From Amanita rubescens (lineage: Eukaryota; Basidiomycota; Agaricomycetes; Agaricales; Amanitaceae), in NCBI GenBank assembly GCA_015039365.1, contig WION01000018.1:248001-312000 (forward strand): 64,000 nucleotides of DNA, read 5' to 3'. Below the pieces are notes generated by a model. It did not search any database. It was given only the letters and a program-made list of their open reading frames with translations, and was not told where the DNA came from. Shown here piece by piece: positions 58,621 through 64,000 of the stretch. The stretch's first letter is position 1, and every line of letters starts with the position of its first letter. Made by a program: the position numbers and the translations under genes.

Positions 58621-58917
58621 GGATACTGGGAGGCTCGGGGAGCAGAAAGGGCTGCTGCTCATGGGCTGACGGGGATCGTGGGTTCAAGGTCCAGCCATCT
58701 GTATGTGCATGTTGATACACAACGAGGTCCTGCTCACCAGAGTCACTGCTTTCCTGGCGCGCGTTTATCGAACTAACGACGTCCTTCGATCCACAGGGCG
58801 TCTTGCCATCCGCGTATGAAAACGATGGACGAAATGCTTAGGGTTTAGTGGCATAAGCACGAGGGAAGTGGAATTCACATTCCACCCAGGACGGAGAGAA
58901 CAAATGTTGTCGTATGC
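58621..58917. repeat. Chimeric repeat: copy of 61.0-61.3 kb joined to inverted copy of 36.3 kb
   Basis: 58621-58840 resembles 60990-61320 in direct orientation (shared tgctcaccagagtca, ctaacgacgtc/ctaacgaagtc and the gaaatgc near the end), with gaps. 58841-58917 is nearly identical to the reverse complement of 36260-36335, including gtggaattcacattccac. The junction lies about 150 bp upstream of the inverted M-gene duplication. Confidence 0.65.
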
Positions 58918-59063
58918 CAGAAGATAGACGCAAAGGAACCAAAGAAGAAAATGTCCACTGCGGCGAAAGCTACCAGACGTTCGGCGAATGTAGACTTTCG
59001 TGTCAGAGATCCATCGCAGAGCCCAATCGGCTTTCTTCTCAATGCACGGATGGTTGTCAAATC

Positions 59064-60170
59064 ATGAACACCACGAGCTGAATGATAATAAAAGCATTAT
59101 GCTCCTGCCCCAACTTCATACTTCTCTGATCCACCGATTCTAATCCCATGTCTCAAAGTACAACGTCCGGATCTCACCCTTCGCGTACTCGGAATACTCG
59201 GAACACTGAGACTCGCGCAAGGCGTATCCAAAGAGAAGTCCTACGGCGCATCCCACGAAAATCTGTAAGCACGCACTTTAGCCCGTTAAAGGCGCGCCTA
59301 CTCATCACGTTTTATAGCTACACAGGTGGGGAGAGTGCATCGCGGAGAGAGGAAATTTTCTCACCCCGAACGGACCCACTGAATTAGGCATAATATCGAT
59401 GGAGGGTGGGATGCTCATATAGACGCATCGGTTCATGCTCGAGCTCGAGGTTTCCTTCTGCCTCGCCTTCCCCCGTCCAACAACCCGCTACCTTGCCCCC
59501 GCCACAGCCACAGCGCTCGATGAACCAAACACTCCTTTTCCGCCCACCTTGCCTCTATCTCTTGCGGATGCTTCGGCCATTGCGCACAATGGCAGCGCTG
59601 GATCGTTTGTCCCGCAAATTGAAGTTAATCCTCCCATGGATGCTGGACAGCATCCGCATCCTGCAATTTCGCATCATGGTTTACAGAATTTGTCTTGCCA
59701 ACCCGGAGTTTTTGTTCACCAAGGTCTACCCTATTTCTACACCTATAACTATTCAACTGGTTCGTCCGTAGGTGACATAAGCCCCGCCGCAATGGATCAT
59801 CAACCGTGGGCTAGTTCTCCAGAGTCCACATTTACTGGGTCTCATGATGGTGGTTTTACATCGCCGTCTTACGCAAATGCCAGCCCTGGAGATTGGTCCC
59901 CTACCCCGTCGCACAGGGGTGCCTATGGTAGTTATCTAACAGCAGGCGGATCCCACCTCGAAGGACCATCAACCCAGCATCGCTGAATTATCCATTCTCC
60001 AGAGATACGAGATATCCCATTTTCTTTCCGTCACTCCCCATGCTTTTTACTTGTCTATGTTTTTCTACTCCTGTACGATACCGCGCGTTCTTGATATTTA
60101 ATAGCTTCTCTAGCGCATGTAGTACTATGTTGTGTTAAGCCTTGACTTCTGGAAAATTATCATTCGGCAT
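59064..60170 (+). pseudogene. Inverted duplicate of family 'M' gene (copy M2), frameshifted
   Basis: About 1.1 kb nearly identical to the reverse complement of 36560-37690, covering the promoter side, both exons, the intron and the 3' flank. Exon 1 starts MSQSTTSGSHPSRTRNTRNT at 59148. In exon 2 the reading LHRWGECIAERGNFLTPNGP, TELGIISMEGG ends in a stop at about 59418, because two bases present in M1 are missing. A further shift occurs near 59500. Downstream the frame is open again (ALDEPNTPFPPTLPLSLADA) to 59986. The coding parts differ from M1 by small losses such as a missing VHGS. It is probably a recent duplicate that no longer encodes the full protein, although sequence error could explain part. 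Confidence 0.75.
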
Positions 60171-60203
60171 TACAACGGACCAAACCCGTCATACGACTTT
60201 AAA

Positions 60204-60238
60204 TGGGGGTGGGCAATTCCGAGAATTGCCCACCCCCA
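60204..60238. repeat. Perfect 35-bp inverted repeat (16-bp arms, 3-nt loop)
   Basis: The arms tgggggtgggcaattc and gaattgcccaccccca are exact reverse complements around cga. It lies just past the 3' flank of the inverted M copy and before the Z fragment. It may be the joined ends of an excised DNA transposon, a miniature element, or a hairpin near two converging 3' ends. Confidence 0.8.
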
Positions 60239-60448
60239 CTTATTCTAAATATAAGGGACCGTTCAAATATTTTCCCATCTGAGCCAAGTTGAAATTATGC
60301 TGTGCAGACCCTTTTGGAAATGATCGAGGAGGCGTGAAATTGTGGTGCATCTCTATGCTTGCTTCATTTGCTGGAGTACTCGAGTTTGGCGCGAGCTTTG
60401 TGTATATATAAATTGTAAATGCATACAAAGACTGTTTCAATAATAAAA

Positions 60449-60790
60449 CTAAAGGGTATCATGTGCTAAGCATCCTTGAGTATGAGGGTCAAATTTATAG
60501 GGATGGGAAAAAGCTGGCAAATGGAGTTGCTGTTGGTCACTACAGACCATAAATGGAAGGTGGTAGGGTCTGATGGTGGAACTGATTGACACATAGACAC
60601 ATAAGATGCACTTTCGGCGGGAGAAGCTGGATCCGGAGTTGTCGTCCGCAGAAACGGTAAGTAGAGGAGAATCCCCCACCAATGTAGGCGACCTTTCCAC
60701 CAGGGAATTGCGAAGCTGAAGACCCTTGTGAGATGCGGTCCTTGGGGAGCGAATTCGAATTGGTTGTCTTTAGCCTGGGGCTGTTCATGT
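60449..60790 (-). pseudogene. 5' fragment of family 'Z' gene
   Basis: On the minus strand the sequence aligns with 34102-34345: NSPRLKTTNSNS, KDRISQGSSASQF, and FPGGKVAYIGGGFSST, the last two matching an alternate frame of the intact gene. Indels scramble the frame, and homology stops before the zinc-knuckle motifs. Together with the inverted M copy to its left it mirrors the order of Z and M in the 34-37.7 kb block. Confidence 0.7.
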
Positions 60791-61079
60791 ACTTAAGGCG
60801 GAGCTGAATCCAAACACACTAATGTGGCCAGGCCACGCAACTAAGCTCTCGCGAGACTCACGTGCGGGGGATGAAACAAACACAATCTATATTACAAAGT
60901 GTACATTACAGCCACTACGAGAGTTGTTACGGGGCTTAAACCAGGGTTATTGAAATAAAATAAAAATATGAGAACCAGCATTGCCCCCTAGGATACTGAG
61001 ACTCGCCCGGGATGCTCCGACTCGTTAAAGGGAGGAGAAAGGGCTACTGCTACATGAGCTATCCCGTGTCCCCATTTGT

Positions 61080-61550
61080 GTGTACATGTTGATCCCAAGT
61101 TCTCTTCGTATTCCTCCATGTACCCTCCGACCCACGCCTATGATAATGGAGGTGATCATGGAATGCCCTGCTTATCACCAAAACACTCTGCTCACCGCTA
61201 CACAGGCCATTTCTTTTCTGCTTTTGCTCCTGCTCACCAGAGTCAGTGTTGCCCTGGCGAGAGTTGACCAAACTAACGAAGTCCTGTCTCGTTATCAGCG
61301 TATGGGAACGATGGAGGAAATGCCAGGAATGATTATCACCCACTCAGATGTCTTGAAGCTTGAACGAGCGTTGTTTGTCGCATCAGATTCACAGCATCGC
61401 CGCATGAATGCCTCGCATCGGCTTCTGGGATTATCCGTTAACAAAGTTATCGTTATCATCGAGGAAAGTTTAAACTCATGGATTCTGACCTGTCGACAAC
61501 AGTATTACACTTTGAAAAACCGACAAGTACGATGGCAAGATGGAAGCTGA
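61080..61550 (+). CDS. Hypothetical protein, possible duplicate-family member
   Basis: Open frame of 156 codons. After a hydrophobic segment (TATQAISFLLLLLLTRVSVA) comes RVDQTNEVLSRYQRMGTMEE, then GMIITHSDVLKLERALFVAS and VNKVIVIIEESLNSWI. A hydrophobic N-terminal stretch followed by an alanine-containing cleavage-like site would fit a signal peptide. No family recognised. Part of it is duplicated at 58735-58840. Confidence 0.35.
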   Translation: MYMLIPSSLRIPPCTLRPTPMIMEVIMECPAYHQNTLLTATQAISFLLLLLLTRVSVALARVDQTNEVLSRYQRMGTMEEMPGMIITHSDVLKLERALFVASDSQHRRMNASHRLLGLSVNKVIVIIEESLNSWILTCRQQYYTLKNRQVRWQDGS

Positions 61551-62298
61551 TGCGCCCCCCTGGTCGATGCGTCAAAGTCATCTGGGTGAATGTATAGGGG
61601 ACCTCCAAAATGATTGTCGCGCTAAAAGAATTGTTGCAGGTGAGTACACACAGCTAACCAGCAATCACGAATTACTCGCACTCATGATTGTTGTTAATTA
61701 GCCGTCATGACGTCCTTCCTTCTGTTATGACGAAATACTGGTGGCGCTATTCAAGTCTTTTCGCCGACTGAGTAACTTACCTTGGGAATGCATATGGCAA
61801 TCATAGGCGACATTTCCCACTGCTATTTTTGTCCGTCACGGCTAGTGCCAGATATCCTCATTCATCTATAAAGTGTTTTCTACTGTGAGTGCGTTCTGCA
61901 CAATACCAATCCCGTATTCAACTTGTCGGGGTTAGGAAGCCGCCGAGAAGGGGCGTTTTGGAATCGAAAAGAGCATGGTTTGCAAATCACCTTAACGGTG
62001 TATTGTTCGCCCTTTTAGGCGATGGCAGTGTCTGAATGATGGCATCGATAAGCCAATTATATTCCGACGATTAGATTTCTCAAGTTGGAGACCTACCGCC
62101 GGATTAAGCATGGCGCTCAACCCGACGTCTACGAGGAATAGCTTGCGTATGATTATAGGCACATGCGCCCTCCGCGATGGACAAATAAACTAATCTCAAG
62201 CTTCAAGATTTGAAACCTGTGTGCCTGTGTGTTGTTATATTTGTCCGGGACAAATTTAGCCCCCCTTCAGATATAATATCGAACAGAATCCACTCATA
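61551..62298. other. Intergenic region
   Basis: About 750 bp with short frames only; presumed to include the promoter of the gene at 62299. Confidence 0.4.
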
Positions 62299-62829
62299 AT
62301 GTCCACGGAGTGAGTCTCTTTCTATCCTACAGCGTAACTAATGAATGCATTCGTAGGACGCGAGCCACGACGATCTGTCTGTTTTGTGTTAGTCCTTTAG
62401 AAGAACTACGCAGAACTGTCACTGAAGGAAACGGGCTCTTGAACACATTTGAGGGTCTGGGTGGAGCGCTGAGAGCATTATCCTTAACATCACTCAGCAG
62501 GGCCCCAATCGGGCAAAACTGCTTGCTCTGTCCCGTGACACCAAAGATCGTCAGGTAAGTTCATTGACATTGAGCAGGAGAGTATTTGATTCGTCAATCT
62601 AGCATTTTAGACCGCATTTGCAACTTGGAAGAGCAAGTAGACCGGCTCACATCCAACCGCGATGCAATGATGGGAGACCTTTTCAACGACTGTAACCTGG
62701 TAAAAGAGGAGTTACAGGTGAGTAAACATGACCAGCCGAGGTTTGAATTTAGTTCATATGTCAATCTAGACAATCCTGGAGAAAGTAACAAACCCCCCCT
62801 CCCCCCCATCAAGCGCAAGTATGTTTGAT
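62299..62829 (+). CDS. Unknown gene with short coiled coil
   Basis: Exon 1 is MSTE, interrupted by a GTGAGT donor. Exon 2 gives TRATTICLFCVSPLEELRRT, VTEGNGLLNTFEGLGGALRA and NCLLCPVTPKIV, with a CxxC near each end. Using the acceptor aatctag, exon 3 reads SILDRICNLEEQVDRLTSNR and DAMMGDLFNDCNLVKEELQ, a heptad-like coiled coil ending at a GTGAGT donor. Further exons are uncertain; the right end is a guess. I do not recognise the family. Confidence 0.45.
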
Positions 62830-63643
62830 GGAGCTTATAGTATCAGGATTGAAGGAGGGAATTTTATTAATGTTTCTGGCAATTCCAACTCCATCAACCA
62901 AGAGGGTATATGCGTTCGCACTGTATTGGCTTCAACTTTAATTTTTTTAGGAGTACTACTCTTCCGCCTGTGATAACGAGACGACACTTGTTAAATGTGT
63001 ATTGGTTGTGGAGGGTACTACGAGGTATATCCATGCAGCTTAACGGTTGGTACATGATTAACAGGTTAGCCTCTAGCAGCCCGCTTGCCGCATCTGGAAA
63101 CCTTATAACCTGTATTTTGAGCTAACAATGCTCCCAATTCCAATCTCGAGCACATGTCTTCACGACCTGCTGCAGGTATCATTCTCTTTTCCCATCTATG
63201 AGACTTTTCTTTCCTTTACAAAGGAGAATGCTACTGCCTTCTCCTTCGATGACCTCCCTCTTGACGTCCTTTGTATCTCCCATCCTTTTATCGCCTACTC
63301 GGTTGCGTCCTGTTAACTGCTCTCCCTATACGTTTATTAGCTGCGCTATCCACACATGCATCCGTTTATGACCAGAGTCATGTTCCCCACTGTATTTAGT
63401 CGTATCCTTGCGATACACTTGTTTCTATTCGAAAAATAAAAAAAATATCGACGAGAAAATGGTCTAAGCTCAGAACGGATTCAATCGACGATTTCCGCGC
63501 TGGATATTAATATTCGTGAGAAACATACTCTTTAGTCTATGGGTTAACCAATTAATGAATTTTGTACAGGCTACATTAACGTTCTACATGATACACCGGT
63601 CGAGATTTGCGTGGATAAAGTCAATGCAGGTATTAGTCAGAAA

Positions 63644-64000
63644 TTAGCCTATAATCCTTTCGATGAGTACAGGAATCCAGTTGATCATCTTCGTCGCATG
63701 GCCCCGGTCCCTCGGTAAAAATGTGAAACTGTTGGCAAGACCTTGCATTCCAAGTTCTTCCAATGCGCTAGCTTGACGTTTCCGCCAACTTTCGTCTGAA
63801 GAAAGGCCTAGCGTAGAGCTGGAATCTCGAACGCCACTTTTCGATTTTTCTTGAAGAGCGACGGTGAATATGTTCGAGACACTCTTGATAATCGATGCAT
63901 TAGCCGAATTAGCGAACGCGTCTTTGATCTTATCCTGCAGATTGTCGTAGCTGGCGTATGGTCAGCTGCGTTTCGGTCGTTGTAAAGAAAAACTTACATC
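63644..64000 (-). CDS. 3' end of an unknown conserved-looking gene (partial)
   Basis: The last exon (63950-63644) reads YDNLQDKIKDAFANSANASI, IKSVSNIFTVALQEKSKSGV, then SSDESWRKRQASALEELGMQ and NSFTFLPRDRGHATKMINWI with the end PVLIERIIG and a stop at 63644. An intron of about 45 nt separates it from an upstream exon of which only the last bases (63998-64000) are in the window. The exon is long, open and protein-like, but I cannot name the family. Confidence 0.6.

Noticed and set aside
58640..58710. tRNA-like T-arm (gtgggttcaaggtcc)
   Set aside because: No acceptor stem or anticodon arm can be folded around it.

Overview
The window looks like a nuclear chromosome segment from an Agaricomycotina basidiomycete (mushroom-forming lineage). 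Genes on both strands are broken by many introns of about 45-65 nt with GTRNGT donors and YAG acceptors. There are eukaryotic tRNA genes with Pol III T-runs, one carrying an intron at position 37/38. The proteins are typical of fungi: Kex1 carboxypeptidase, Kha1-type K+/H+ antiporter, Bud31, the DASH subunit Spc19, a gephyrin-type MogA-MoeA fusion, complex I subunits, and P-loop GTPases of the GRANAGKTT type that are expanded in Agaricomycetes.

Layout. (1) 1-3.07 kb is AT-rich. It holds an intact 8-exon minus-strand GTPase gene and, directly downstream on the same strand, a run of 24 units of the form AG-NNN-GT spaced about 60 bp apart. Each unit looks like a 3-nt exon between two ordinary fungal introns. 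This is the most unusual structure in the window. (2) 3.5-7.1 kb is a tandem duplication of a head-to-head gene pair (thioredoxin-fold DsbA-like protein / CSN12-like PCI protein). The left copy is decayed; the right copy is the working one, though the DsbA-like gene lacks a visible redox cysteine motif. (3) 7.2-33.6 kb is a dense housekeeping block: tRNA-Phe, KEX1, an ER thioredoxin-like membrane protein, tRNA-Asp, a zinc-knuckle tail-anchored protein, KHA1, BUD31, a DP1/Yop1-like protein, lipoate-protein ligase, NDUFA8, a small unknown gene, NDUFAF3, a NOL11/Utp8-like protein, gephyrin and SPC19. (4) 34-45.8 kb is an accessory block of lineage-specific families. It contains a zinc-knuckle protein ('Z'), a Pro/Ser-rich family ('M') and an unknown family ('W'), plus decayed copies of Z and W. 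(5) 46-56.2 kb returns to conserved genes: AGPAT, GDPD/Pgc1-like, a large disordered protein, an EVE-domain protein and a stomatin-like protein. (6) 57.3-63.3 kb is a second accessory block with inverted, broken copies of M and Z, dispersed repeats and a 35-bp perfect hairpin. A conserved-looking gene runs off the right edge.

The genes do not form one pathway, but several act in mitochondria (lipoylation, complex I subunit and assembly factor) and several in the secretory pathway (KEX1, thioredoxin-like protein, DP1-like protein, AGPAT). About a dozen apparent single-base frameshifts interrupt otherwise well-conserved genes. Most are probably residual sequencing errors and must be considered before any gene here is called a pseudogene. 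Splice sites and reading frames were worked out by eye.
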